A stretch of DNA of 64,000 bases, taken from assembly GCF_000430845.1 (NCBI RefSeq), contig NZ_AUMU01000011.1, positions 124,001 through 188,000 on the forward strand. Direction: 5' to 3'. Each line of letters begins with the position of its first letter. The first letter of the stretch is position 1. A model generated the notes under the pieces. It was not told the origin of the DNA. It saw nothing but the letters and a program-made list of their open reading frames with translations, and did not search any database. Positions 1 to 9,046 of the stretch are shown piece after piece. This DNA is from Chryseobacterium gregarium DSM 19109 (GTDB lineage: Bacteria; Bacteroidota; Bacteroidia; Flavobacteriales; Weeksellaceae). Both the position numbers and the translations under genes were made by a program.

Positions 1-843
1 GTAACTATTACAGAAGTCCTTCATGAAGTCAATGCCAGAGGATATTATACAGGAAGTTTCGAGGCCGTGGCTGAAGGGACAGGATTTATGCCTAAACCGG
101 ATTTTATTATGCCCGATGCACAACCGCAAATAGCCACTGTAATTTCCAATACCGATCCTATGAACCAGGGAAGGATCCAGGTACAATTTAACTGGCAGCG
201 AAATCCTGATACGACTCATTTTATCAGAATGATGAGCCCTGATGCAGGCGGAACAGATGCCATTACCCAGAACCGGGGGTTTGTAGCCATTCCTGAAGTG
301 GGAGACCAGGTTATGGTAGGATTTGAATACCAACATCCTGATTTTCCTTTCGCCATGGGCGGAATGTTCCATGGACAGGTAGCTTTGGGCGGCGGACTGA
401 ATAATCATATTAAATCCATTCAGACCAGAAGTGGCAATAAGGTAATATTTAATGACCAGGAAGGAAGCATTTTTATAGAAGACCCAAGCGGCAATACCTA
501 TTTAATGGATGGAAAAGGCAATATTACGGTAAATGCTCCTAAAAACATGACACTTACTGCAGGAGAGAATGTACAGATCAATGCAGGGCGCAATATCATT
601 GCTTCGGCACAGAGAAACGTAAACATTATGGCCGGCGAGGATATTACAGAGACCGCCAACGACGATTACAACCTGACCGCCAGCAACATTATTGAAACGG
701 CAGAAGCGGGCAGAAGTTCCCGGGCAAAAAACATTACGGAAAACATGGAAGCCGGTTCATACATCAGTACGAAAGATGCGATTAATGTGGAAAGTGCCAA
801 GGAAGTTAATATCAACAGCGGCAAACAAGTAAAAATGCAGTAA
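1..843 (+). CDS. vgrG: VgrG-like T6SS tip protein (5' end outside window)
   Basis: The reading frame is open from the first base, so this is the C-terminal part of a longer gene; the internal GTG at 67 is not needed as a start. VgrG forms the spike at the tip of the T6SS tube and carries effectors. Visible are a gp5-like OB-fold region (PQIATVISNTDPMNQGRIQV, then GDQVMVGFEYQHPDFPFAMG) and a needle region with short hydrophilic repeats (DGKGNITVNAPKNMTLTAGE and following), which fits the triple beta-helix of Vgr/gp5 proteins. The next gene starts one base after its stop and is probably its cargo or partner. Assignment to subtype iii T6SS follows from the Bacteroidota host, not from structural genes seen here. 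Confidence 0.9.
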   Translation, partial: VTITEVLHEVNARGYYTGSFEAVAEGTGFMPKPDFIMPDAQPQIATVISNTDPMNQGRIQVQFNWQRNPDTTHFIRMMSPDAGGTDAITQNRGFVAIPEVGDQVMVGFEYQHPDFPFAMGGMFHGQVALGGGLNNHIKSIQTRSGNKVIFNDQEGSIFIEDPSGNTYLMDGKGNITVNAPKNMTLTAGENVQINAGRNIIASAQRNVNIMAGEDITETANDDYNLTASNIIETAEAGRSSRAKNITENMEAGSYISTKDAINVESAKEVNINSGKQVKMQ

Positions 844-844
844 A

Positions 845-2203
845 ATGGCTGGCGAAGGCGGAAATATTATACGGAATGTCTTTGGCAAATCTTATAAGGA
901 AGCAGAACACATCATAAAAGATGCTTCCAAAGGTGCATTGGATTTTAAATCACCGCAGGAAAATACCTTTTATGGTAAAAAGGGCGGCAAAAAATTAGAT
1001 GAGTACCAGAGTAAGAAAGACAATACTTTGCTTGTAACAAAAGTGGAAGGCCCACTTGATGACAATAGCGGTAAAATAAATAAACCCAAAGAAGGACAAA
1101 AACATTGGTTCAGAGCAACATTTAACAGATCTGCATCAAAAAGTGAATACAAAAAGCTTTTGTGGCAACTGAAGATCAATGGAGCCTCTATTCCTTTCTT
1201 TGTAGATTATTCTTCCCTGGAAGGAAATACGCAGACCATACAGGTGAAGCTGCCTTGCTATGATATGCGTGCTTATGCCTATTTTAAAAACCCGATTGAT
1301 AAGGCAAGTGTGGATGTAAAAGTAAATAATCCGCTTCCTGTTTATATCGATCGATTTAAAGTCAAGGGCAAAGACAGGCAGGGAGTTAATATGGCAGATG
1401 ATTTATGCTATGGCTTGGGAGTATCCAATCAATATCCGTCAAGATACACTCTGCAGGATGTGGAAAGCAAGGGAATCTGGATTAAAGCAGAGATCAGCAA
1501 TAAGACAGATGAAGAACTATGGACAGGCTTTAAACGAATGGTCACTCATCTTTTTTCAGTAGGAGAACTGGAAACCGTTGCACTGGATATGATTGAAAAA
1601 TTCAGAAGAAGTGAAGGCGGTGAGTATACTAATCCTATTCTGACAAAGAGTGTGCAGGAGCATCCTTCAAGTAAAAGGTTCTGTATCAGCATAGAAGATG
1701 AAATTGCTGACAGAGTTAAAAAAAGCCACGGAAATATTGCTTCTATTGAAGATGATACCATATACTTTACAGATAACGAAATTGGAAAATTTGGAAACCG
1801 GGGTTGGGGACATCCACAGTTTTCAACATTAAAAGATACATTCTTAGGAGGGCTTACCATCTGTATGAATGACACGTGGGCATACGAAGTGAAGCTAACA
1901 AAGTTTAATAAATCAGGCAATGGAAATTATGATGCTACCTATAAAATAACTTTATATGACCATTTTGGTCTTGATATGCCGGATATAGAAAAAAAATACT
2001 ATTATCTGCTTGGATTCAGATACTGGTTTATCCTGCAACATATCAGGGGCTATAAACCTTTCATCACCAAAGTGGAATTTGAAAAGACATTTAAAGAAAG
2101 TATTTCTATTGGAAAAGCGGAACGGCAAAATAAAAGAAGAGCTGAAAAAGAAAGAGAAGATCATCTCAGAAATATAGGAAGGAAAAAACCTGGCGAATAT
2201 TGA
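845..2203 (+). CDS. DUF3289-like protein, candidate T6SS effector
   Basis: 452 residues with no signal peptide, starting one base after the vgrG stop, so the two are almost certainly co-transcribed. The C-terminal half (about residues 180-430) resembles DUF3289: MADDLCYG, then WGHPQFSTLKDTFLGG, then WAYEV, then YDHFGLDMPDIEKKYYYL, then FRYWFILQH and PFIT. The family is known mainly from Gram-negative bacteria as an uncharacterised domain. The N-terminal part (about 60-170) looks like a beta-sandwich (HWFRATFNRSASKSEYKKLL). The C-terminus is highly basic and charged. An antibacterial or anti-eukaryotic effector role is inferred from the position directly behind VgrG. A structural adaptor is the alternative. 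The family call is from memory of conserved motifs. Confidence 0.65.
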   Translation: MAGEGGNIIRNVFGKSYKEAEHIIKDASKGALDFKSPQENTFYGKKGGKKLDEYQSKKDNTLLVTKVEGPLDDNSGKINKPKEGQKHWFRATFNRSASKSEYKKLLWQLKINGASIPFFVDYSSLEGNTQTIQVKLPCYDMRAYAYFKNPIDKASVDVKVNNPLPVYIDRFKVKGKDRQGVNMADDLCYGLGVSNQYPSRYTLQDVESKGIWIKAEISNKTDEELWTGFKRMVTHLFSVGELETVALDMIEKFRRSEGGEYTNPILTKSVQEHPSSKRFCISIEDEIADRVKKSHGNIASIEDDTIYFTDNEIGKFGNRGWGHPQFSTLKDTFLGGLTICMNDTWAYEVKLTKFNKSGNGNYDATYKITLYDHFGLDMPDIEKKYYYLLGFRYWFILQHIRGYKPFITKVEFEKTFKESISIGKAERQNKRRAEKEREDHLRNIGRKKPGEY

Positions 2204-2250
2204 TCATAAATAATTTGTCAATAAGGACATTTATCTATAACAACGAAAAA

Positions 2251-2727
2251 ATGAAACATTTACAATCCATAAAGATTTTTATCATTCTCTTTCTTCTTTT
2301 CACGACTATAAGTTGTGATCAGAAAAAGAATGAATTTATCCCTCTGGATCACATGACCTTTACAAACTCTTATTATCAAGATGATGTGAAGATCTCCTAT
2401 TATGTATTGATAGACCATCCTGATGCTTCAGATAACATATTGAAAACTGAGATCATTCAATATGTCAGGAATCAGCTTCAAAACAATAGGCCTCTCACAA
2501 AAAAAAATACAGTTTCACTTAACTTTGTATTTTATAAAAAAACAAACAACACCTCTTATTTTATTACACATAAGGAAAATTCCGGAGGATTGTCAAGTGA
2601 AGAAATATCCCATTACAAAGAAGACTATATCGCTAATTATTATGTAAGCAAATGTAATGGAGGCACAACAGAAAAAATATACCTTCATGATCTGCCAGAA
2701 GAGATTGTGTTGAATAACTGTCAATAA
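2251..2727 (+). CDS. Small predicted lipoprotein of T6SS island
   Basis: 158 residues starting at ATG 2251 with a typical lipoprotein leader ending in TISC, so Cys22 should be lipidated. The frame stays open back to 2200, overlapping the previous stop, but only the ATG gives a signal peptide. The mature part begins DQKKNEF and I recognise no family. It lies between the DUF3289-like gene and an unsignalled protein in the VgrG island. A periplasm-facing lipoprotein beside an effector gene is a common form for T6SS immunity proteins, so immunity to the upstream protein is a reasonable but untested inference. A run of nine A's (about 2499-2507) lies inside the gene. Confidence 0.7.
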   Translation: MKHLQSIKIFIILFLLFTTISCDQKKNEFIPLDHMTFTNSYYQDDVKISYYVLIDHPDASDNILKTEIIQYVRNQLQNNRPLTKKNTVSLNFVFYKKTNNTSYFITHKENSGGLSSEEISHYKEDYIANYYVSKCNGGTTEKIYLHDLPEEIVLNNCQ

Positions 2728-2749
2728 TATTAAAATATTAATAACAGTC

Positions 2750-3544
2750 ATGAAAGAAAACCCGGTAAGACCTTTTCAAAAATATTCATCAGACGTGCAC
2801 ACGTATCAGGTAGAAAATATGCTTGAAATACGGTTTAGCGAAACCAAGGGCTTCCATTCATCATATAAAATTACCCTGCAGGAAACTGAAAATGAAGACC
2901 AGACAAAGACTTGGCTGATAGAGAAAATAGAAAGCGCTCCCCTGCCTTCTGAAAACAACTTTATGGAAATTCTTTACGAATTGGAAAAGAGTTCTTACCC
3001 GGTAAAAATAAAAGTAGATGAAAAAGGGCTTTTCTTACATGCTGCGGATCATCAGAAAAATATAGAAAGCTGGAAACAGAAGACAGAAGGTATTCACGAA
3101 AAATATCAAAACTGTGATCTATTCAGAAATCAGTATCTCACAACTTTCGAGGACGAGGTGCTGTTTTATAAAAATAAACTGAAAGAGCCTTTCTGGAATC
3201 TTCTGCTTTTTATGCCTTCCTACATAGACAACGGAGGCAAGAACCAGGAATCTATTGCATGGAATATCAAAGGAATAGGAAGTATAGAATGTAACGGAAT
3301 CATCAGAGCAGAAAAAAGAGACTATGGTTTTGAGGCTTTTTTCACTTCGGAAACAACAGTGCCGGATAATATCAGAGAAGAAATAAATAAAAAATATTCA
3401 CGGCAGAACGGATTATATACAGCAGAACTGTCTATACAAATGCAGTACAGTTCTCAGAAAAAGCAGTATGCAAAAAAGAAAGCAAATTTTATCCTGTCAG
3501 ACGGAGATAAAATATTATACCAGGAGACCAGCAGCATTACATAA
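2750..3544 (+). CDS. Unrecognised cytosolic protein upstream of PAAR effector
   Basis: 264 residues, no signal peptide and no membrane segment. The sequence is rich in charged residues and predicted beta strands (for example YSSDVHTYQVENMLEIRF near the N-terminus). I do not recognise a family. It lies 22 bases after the lipoprotein gene and 17 bases before the large PAAR-like effector gene, all on one strand. Effector-specific loading adaptors or chaperones often sit immediately upstream of their PAAR or cargo gene, so an adaptor role is my leading guess. No motif confirms this. Confidence 0.65.
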   Translation: MKENPVRPFQKYSSDVHTYQVENMLEIRFSETKGFHSSYKITLQETENEDQTKTWLIEKIESAPLPSENNFMEILYELEKSSYPVKIKVDEKGLFLHAADHQKNIESWKQKTEGIHEKYQNCDLFRNQYLTTFEDEVLFYKNKLKEPFWNLLLFMPSYIDNGGKNQESIAWNIKGIGSIECNGIIRAEKRDYGFEAFFTSETTVPDNIREEINKKYSRQNGLYTAELSIQMQYSSQKKQYAKKKANFILSDGDKILYQETSSIT

Positions 3545-3561
3545 GTTTATGAACACATGAT

Positions 3562-6500
3562 ATGGCGAATAAAGGATTTATCATTGTAGAAGGAGCTACC
3601 GCATACTGCAGCAGTTCCGTAACCAATAACTCCAAAGGAACCGCTGTTCCGATGGAAGTAAAGAGCCAGAAAAAGAAGCTCGGCAAAAACAAATATTTTG
3701 CACAAGGCAAGCCCGTGGCTACTTACTTGGATGATAAAGCCGAAAGCTTCGGCGGAGGAAACGGCTTTGGTAACTGCAAGGGTTCGGACGGTAAAACATA
3801 TCCCTGCAAAGGAAAATGCAACCTTAAGTATAAAGATTATTACGAAAATGTAGAGTTCAATAAAAGTATGAAAATACTGCTGGATGTTTCTACAGCTGCC
3901 TGCCCGGGATATGGCATTCCGGGAACCATAGCGTTTGCTACGACCGGACAGGCTAACAACGTTTCGCAGATCAACGTGAAAGAAGCAGACGAATTCTATG
4001 TGGCCAATGCCTCGCCTCAATGGGAAACCTCAGGCATGTCTTCCGCCACGACATCAGTGAATTCCATTTCAATGACGCTCCCCATTCCTGTTGCCAAACC
4101 AACCGGAACCTATTATTATGTGCAACTGCAAAAAAATCCTTTAACTTCTTTTTTAAATCCGTTCTCTGCCGACAATCTTACCCTGAACGCCCAGTTTAAA
4201 GGCGATGCCACAAAAATCATATGGGCTCTTTTCAAAGGGGAAGACATTAAAGACAAAGTGAAAACATTCATTGGCCTGGGAAGTGTTTTCAACCAATCCT
4301 TAAGCAAGACTTTTGACAGCCTTCCGGAAGGAAAATACAGGATTGAAGCCTACGGCAAAAAAGCAGGTGATAAAAACTGTGCGATCATCATTGAAGTCGT
4401 AAAAGATTTCGTCAAAAAAATTGTCATTCCGGGGACTTCTACCCTGGTTAACATCCCAATTCCCGTATCCGTAGAATACAAGCTGAACACAAGTGCTGAT
4501 CAGATGAAAATCCTGAACGGAAATACTTTTATGCCTCTGACCAATACAGCACAGTGGCGGATAAAACAGGGCACAACAGTACTCCATAACAGTCATTCCG
4601 GGACCGCTTCACCTCATCTTGTCGGCGTAGCAAGAATCGGAGGAACAGCAACCCTCAGTTTTAAAAATGCCGGAAAATATACTGTCGAAGCATTTACAGA
4701 TCCCAATGACCCTAAACCCGAATCTGTGGAAATCAAAATTGAAAATACATTAGGCGTGATGGGAGTCAGCGGAGAATCCGGATTGCTCCGATCCGGGGAC
4801 ATGCTTAAAGTACAGGCCTCCAAATTCAATGTGGTTTATCTTCCTGCCGTCGGAAAAACAGTGCACTGGTATCTGAAAAAAGAAGGAAAAGGAAGAATAG
4901 CGGCGTTTGAAAGTTCAACTTCTTTCAAAACCGCCATAATTAATAAAAGAGCTGATGCTTTTCTCAGCCAGGATGCACAGCTCTCCACTGGAGATTATTT
5001 GGGGAAATATGTTCTGGAAGCCTATGCCAGTCCGGTCGGAGTCGGGAAACAGCCTGCATTTACAGGATCAGACACATTCCATTTTGAGATCATTAAAAAC
5101 GTAATTGATAAATTTACGCTTCCGGCAGGAAACATCCCCAAAGGAACAAAAGTAAAGTACACCGCTACGGCAAGAATTGCAGAACTGGCAGGAAATGAAG
5201 CGATAAAAATAGAAGTCCCGCAAAACGTTACCGACAACGGAGACGGAACGCTTACATTCAATGAGCTTGGGGAATTTACCATTGCTGCTTATTTAACAGG
5301 AGATCATACGGATAATAAAAAAATTGATACTAAAATAAAGGTTTCCGAACCCATTATTAAAAGAGCGCTCTGGGCATATGGAACAGGTGTGAAGCGCACA
5401 GAAACCGGTTTTGGAGAAGATACATATGGCTTCATAGAAATTGAAGGACTTCAGAATCAGACCCTGAAAGTAAAAGTATGGGTAAAAGGAGAAGGCGATG
5501 ACTTCTACAAGGAAAAAGAGAAATACATGCTGGAAGAAAAAAGCATAACGCTTAACAATGAAGGCAAGGCTTCTTTCCTGATAAATACCACCGAAGAATA
5601 TAAGAAAAAACTGGATGCTGCCATTCCCAAAACAGCAGATAACCCCACACCCAAATACCGCCTGGTATTTACTATAGAACTGCAGGCAGGTACCTCAACA
5701 GATGTAGTGCTTCCAGCGAGTATTTCCATCGCAGGAACACGGCCCGTTGTCATAGATGACCATACGACCTATTTGGAAGTTTTGGATTCTAATGAAGAGC
5801 TTATCATTACTTCTGAACAGAAAATTGTATCTGTTATGTTTTCTACAGAAAACGGAAAAGAGATACAGCGCGAACAGACTTTTTATGGGAAAAGCCATAA
5901 AATTTGGGTACACACAGTCAATATGACTGAAGAAGTTTTGAAAGTTGATGTTTTCAAAGAAGTTCTCAAAGAAGACCTTAATGAAAAAGACCACATTGTC
6001 TATACCCACGAAAGCAAAGAGACCTACAAGGAAGAAAAAACAGGTAAAGACGGACTGTTAGAAGTTTCCTTCACCGCCAAAGAAGAATGGAAAACCCCGC
6101 CTAAAAACTTCGATTATTATATTGCACAGGTCTCAAGGCAACTGAAAGATCCCGCCGATCCCCATAAAAAGATCTGGAAAGCTGAAAAAATCCAAATCAC
6201 GATAAATAATACACTTCCTGCCGATCTGGTACGGACTGAGGATATGGAAAAGTTGGGTATAAAAGCTCATAAAAAAGATGGTACTCCTTTTACACAGGAT
6301 GAAATGCTGGAACTCAGAAAACAGTTTATCTTCTATGAGGCCGGCTGTCTGAAAGTTTCTCAGAAAGAGACACCGGAAGCTATTGATAATGATGTGATGC
6401 CGGTGGTGGTGGAAATGGCGGAGGTGAGAAAACAAAAAACATGTTATTGTAATAGAGATTTTACGGAAACAGAAATGGAAGATCTCATTAAAACAATGAC

Positions 6501-7758
6501 GGGTGGTACTGAAATATGGAAAGGAATTAAAGAAAAGTGTGGCATAACAGATAAAACAATTAAAAGTTTAACTGCAGAGGTGAATATGATGTTTAAGGGT
6601 AACGGAATTAACCGATGTATGCAAAAAATTTCCTTTTTGGCCAATGTTTCAGAAGAAACAGGTTTTTTTGTACAGAGTAAGGAAGAATTCAGCAGCAACA
6701 ATTTATCTAGCCAAAGTACCTACAAGGGAAGAGGTATTCTTCAGATTACGGGAACTGATGACGGAACAGGCTTTTATAACAATCCCGGACCTTATAAAGA
6801 TTATGGAAAAGCCAAATATGCAGATGAAAACAAATTTCTTAACAGTAATGCAGACCTTATTTCCACAAATCTACACCATACTGTAGATGTAGGAGGCTGG
6901 ATATTCAATTATAAAGAAGTCCCTTTATGGGAACTCAACCCTAAAAAGACATATTCTCAAGAACTTAAAGAAACCATAGCATGGAAACGCAGTTATTTCA
7001 GTAAAGGCCTTGGAAAAAATCTTAATCAACTGGGACTATTAATGGAACAGGAAGAGGAGAAGTATTTTTTCCTGCAAGGAAAAATATTGAATGGATATTC
7101 TCTATCCCACAGACTTGAGAGACCTCCTAATGGATGGGCAGGGCGCAAGAAAGCTTTGCAAAAACTAAAAGCATGGTTTAAGTATGATAAAAATGTTTGT
7201 AATGGAGAAGAGGTTATATTACCAAACCTTGAAGGAAGAGCTCCATGGATGGAATTGGTATGGAAAGAAGAAGCAAGAAATCTGGTCGAAACCGGCAGTA
7301 ACAAAGAAATTCAAAAATTCTTTGACGGCACACCTTATGAAAGCCAGATGAAAGATGGTACAAAAAATGAGACAGATATCGCATGGTGTGCAGCATTTAT
7401 CAACTGGATCATGAAACATTACGGATATGAAGGAGTTACAACAGATAAAGGATACGATGCCGTACGAGCTTTAAAATGGGCCAATTGGGCAGAAGGAAAA
7501 GATTTAGGAAAACCTGTATATGGAGCTATTGCTGTAAAAACAAGATCCGGAGGAGGCCATGTGGGATTTGTAGCAGGCAAAAAGGGAGATAAAGTCGTTA
7601 TATTAGGAGGAAACCAATCACAAAAACTGTATTGCGTGTCTTATAATATTTCTGACTATTTTGCATATGTAGTCCCTAAAAATTATGAAATTACAGAAGC
7701 AGATTATAACCTACCAGAATATAAAGGAAATCCGGGGACAAAAGGATCTGAACAATAA
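3562..7758 (+). CDS. PAAR-like/GH19-like/CHAP-like T6SS effector
   Basis: 1398 residues. Residues 1-135 form a DUF4280 PAAR-like domain (EGATAYCSSS, GKPVATYLDDK, FGNCK, DVSTAACPGYG), which should cap the VgrG spike. About 165-600 holds several Ig-like beta modules with recurring GKYxIEAY-type strands, and about 600-930 holds further beta-rich linkers. About 1005-1215 resembles GH19 chitinase/lysozyme domains: FLANVSEETGFF, with E1032 at the expected catalytic position, then YKGRGILQITG (Y1054-G1064). About 1221-1380 resembles the TIGR02594 CHAP/NlpC-like peptidase family: APWMELVWKEEA, WCAAFINW with C1276, GGGHVGFV with H1333, and VVILGGNQ. The protein therefore combines a tip adaptor with a predicted glycan-strand hydrolase and a predicted peptide-stem hydrolase. 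No signal peptide is present, consistent with T6SS delivery. The next gene encodes a lipoprotein, probably immunity. Confidence 0.88.
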   Translation: MANKGFIIVEGATAYCSSSVTNNSKGTAVPMEVKSQKKKLGKNKYFAQGKPVATYLDDKAESFGGGNGFGNCKGSDGKTYPCKGKCNLKYKDYYENVEFNKSMKILLDVSTAACPGYGIPGTIAFATTGQANNVSQINVKEADEFYVANASPQWETSGMSSATTSVNSISMTLPIPVAKPTGTYYYVQLQKNPLTSFLNPFSADNLTLNAQFKGDATKIIWALFKGEDIKDKVKTFIGLGSVFNQSLSKTFDSLPEGKYRIEAYGKKAGDKNCAIIIEVVKDFVKKIVIPGTSTLVNIPIPVSVEYKLNTSADQMKILNGNTFMPLTNTAQWRIKQGTTVLHNSHSGTASPHLVGVARIGGTATLSFKNAGKYTVEAFTDPNDPKPESVEIKIENTLGVMGVSGESGLLRSGDMLKVQASKFNVVYLPAVGKTVHWYLKKEGKGRIAAFESSTSFKTAIINKRADAFLSQDAQLSTGDYLGKYVLEAYASPVGVGKQPAFTGSDTFHFEIIKNVIDKFTLPAGNIPKGTKVKYTATARIAELAGNEAIKIEVPQNVTDNGDGTLTFNELGEFTIAAYLTGDHTDNKKIDTKIKVSEPIIKRALWAYGTGVKRTETGFGEDTYGFIEIEGLQNQTLKVKVWVKGEGDDFYKEKEKYMLEEKSITLNNEGKASFLINTTEEYKKKLDAAIPKTADNPTPKYRLVFTIELQAGTSTDVVLPASISIAGTRPVVIDDHTTYLEVLDSNEELIITSEQKIVSVMFSTENGKEIQREQTFYGKSHKIWVHTVNMTEEVLKVDVFKEVLKEDLNEKDHIVYTHESKETYKEEKTGKDGLLEVSFTAKEEWKTPPKNFDYYIAQVSRQLKDPADPHKKIWKAEKIQITINNTLPADLVRTEDMEKLGIKAHKKDGTPFTQDEMLELRKQFIFYEAGCLKVSQKETPEAIDNDVMPVVVEMAEVRKQKTCYCNRDFTETEMEDLIKTMTGGTEIWKGIKEKCGITDKTIKSLTAEVNMMFKGNGINRCMQKISFLANVSEETGFFVQSKEEFSSNNLSSQSTYKGRGILQITGTDDGTGFYNNPGPYKDYGKAKYADENKFLNSNADLISTNLHHTVDVGGWIFNYKEVPLWELNPKKTYSQELKETIAWKRSYFSKGLGKNLNQLGLLMEQEEEKYFFLQGKILNGYSLSHRLERPPNGWAGRKKALQKLKAWFKYDKNVCNGEEVILPNLEGRAPWMELVWKEEARNLVETGSNKEIQKFFDGTPYESQMKDGTKNETDIAWCAAFINWIMKHYGYEGVTTDKGYDAVRALKWANWAEGKDLGKPVYGAIAVKTRSGGGHVGFVAGKKGDKVVILGGNQSQKLYCVSYNISDYFAYVVPKNYEITEADYNLPEYKGNPGTKGSEQ

Positions 7759-7768
7759 AATAATTAAA

Positions 7769-9046
7769 ATGGAAAATAGATTTTTAATTGGCTTACTTTT
7801 TATCTTATCATTCTTGGGTTCATGCCAGGAAAAAAAGGCCAGCAATACAAATATCCAACAAAGCACGAATAGTTTAAAACCTGATCAAGACATTAATACC
7901 ATGCTGAAAAAACAATTAGAGTACGGAAAACCTTCCTTTGACAATCCGTATCAGTATTCAGAAAAAGATTTGGAGGTAACAATACCGATATTGAGTCAAC
8001 TTCTTGCAGACAATGGTTATAAGCCTGTTAGTGATGAAGAATTTAACACTAAAATAAAACAGATATTTAACAGGATTATTGATCCAAAATCAGCCAACAA
8101 TTTTATATATGTTAATTTTCTATATCAATGTGACCGGTCTTTTAATTACCTCCCTAATGATGCGGAAAATAACGGAATATTTATTATAAAGAATTTAAAC
8201 TTCATTACTGATCTCCACCCCATTCCAAGCATTATTGATTATCAGAAATCATATAATGAGACAGCACAAGAAGAGAACACTTTTTCGAAAACCTACAAAG
8301 ATGCAAGCGGCAATGAAGTGAAAAAATATTTATGGAAAGATATTTCCAATCTGAAAGAACAACGCAAAAAAAACATCCAGACATTAGTTGCCCGTAACAT
8401 GTATCTGTTCAATGGCAGTAAAGCCCATTACAAATGGCTTATTCTCAATGATCAATATTTCATGGAAAGATTGGTAAAAACTTTTGGATATACTAACGAT
8501 TCAGAACTGCTAAAATGGGTAATTGAAAAAACTAAATTTGACAAAAATAATCCATCAGACTATGGCAAATTATTCTGGATAAAAGACTGTGATGGGAATG
8601 TAAGATTACATGCCAACACATTTAAATTATTGCAAAAATTATATATTCCAAATGATTCTTCAGAAAATAGATTTATTCTGGATAATATTAAAGATTATTT
8701 GGAATATTTAGGTAATAAAGAAATATCTCAGAATGAGAATCTGACACCAGTAGAAAGAATAAAAATAATGGCCAATTTATCTTATTCTGCAGAACAGTAT
8801 AAATATAACCCTTCTTATAACAGTAATGCTAAAATAATGGGAAGGTTACGGTTTTTTCTAAGTCAGGAAGATATTGATATTTTAGAAAAAAATAATTATT
8901 TCGGGCTCCCAAAATTCAAAGAATGGTGGGATAACGCCGATTATGATGAATATTTCGTGGAAGAATGTGAATATAATGGCTCTTGCGGACCAGACAATCA
9001 ACCTTTGAATATAACGGAATGGCGAAAACAACACCAAAAAAAATAA
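7769..9046 (+). CDS. Predicted lipoprotein, candidate immunity protein
   Basis: 425 residues from ATG 7769, ten bases after the effector stop. The leader ends FLGSC, so Cys19 is the lipidation site. The frame extends back to 7685 inside the effector, but that start would spoil the signal peptide. The mature protein is A/K/N-rich with many predicted helices (KKNIQTLVARNMYL, ERIKIMANLSYSAEQYK) and I recognise no family. A membrane-anchored periplasmic protein encoded directly after a peptidoglycan-hydrolysing effector is the classical position for its immunity protein. At 425 residues it is large for that role. Base composition is more A/T-rich than the 5' half of the effector gene. Confidence 0.75.
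   Translation: MENRFLIGLLFILSFLGSCQEKKASNTNIQQSTNSLKPDQDINTMLKKQLEYGKPSFDNPYQYSEKDLEVTIPILSQLLADNGYKPVSDEEFNTKIKQIFNRIIDPKSANNFIYVNFLYQCDRSFNYLPNDAENNGIFIIKNLNFITDLHPIPSIIDYQKSYNETAQEENTFSKTYKDASGNEVKKYLWKDISNLKEQRKKNIQTLVARNMYLFNGSKAHYKWLILNDQYFMERLVKTFGYTNDSELLKWVIEKTKFDKNNPSDYGKLFWIKDCDGNVRLHANTFKLLQKLYIPNDSSENRFILDNIKDYLEYLGNKEISQNENLTPVERIKIMANLSYSAEQYKYNPSYNSNAKIMGRLRFFLSQEDIDILEKNNYFGLPKFKEWWDNADYDEYFVEECEYNGSCGPDNQPLNITEWRKQHQKK

Noticed and set aside
2499..2507. A9 run in the small lipoprotein gene as a phase-variation tract
   Set aside because: Runs of this size occur repeatedly in this A/T-rich DNA; kept as a note, not a separate finding.
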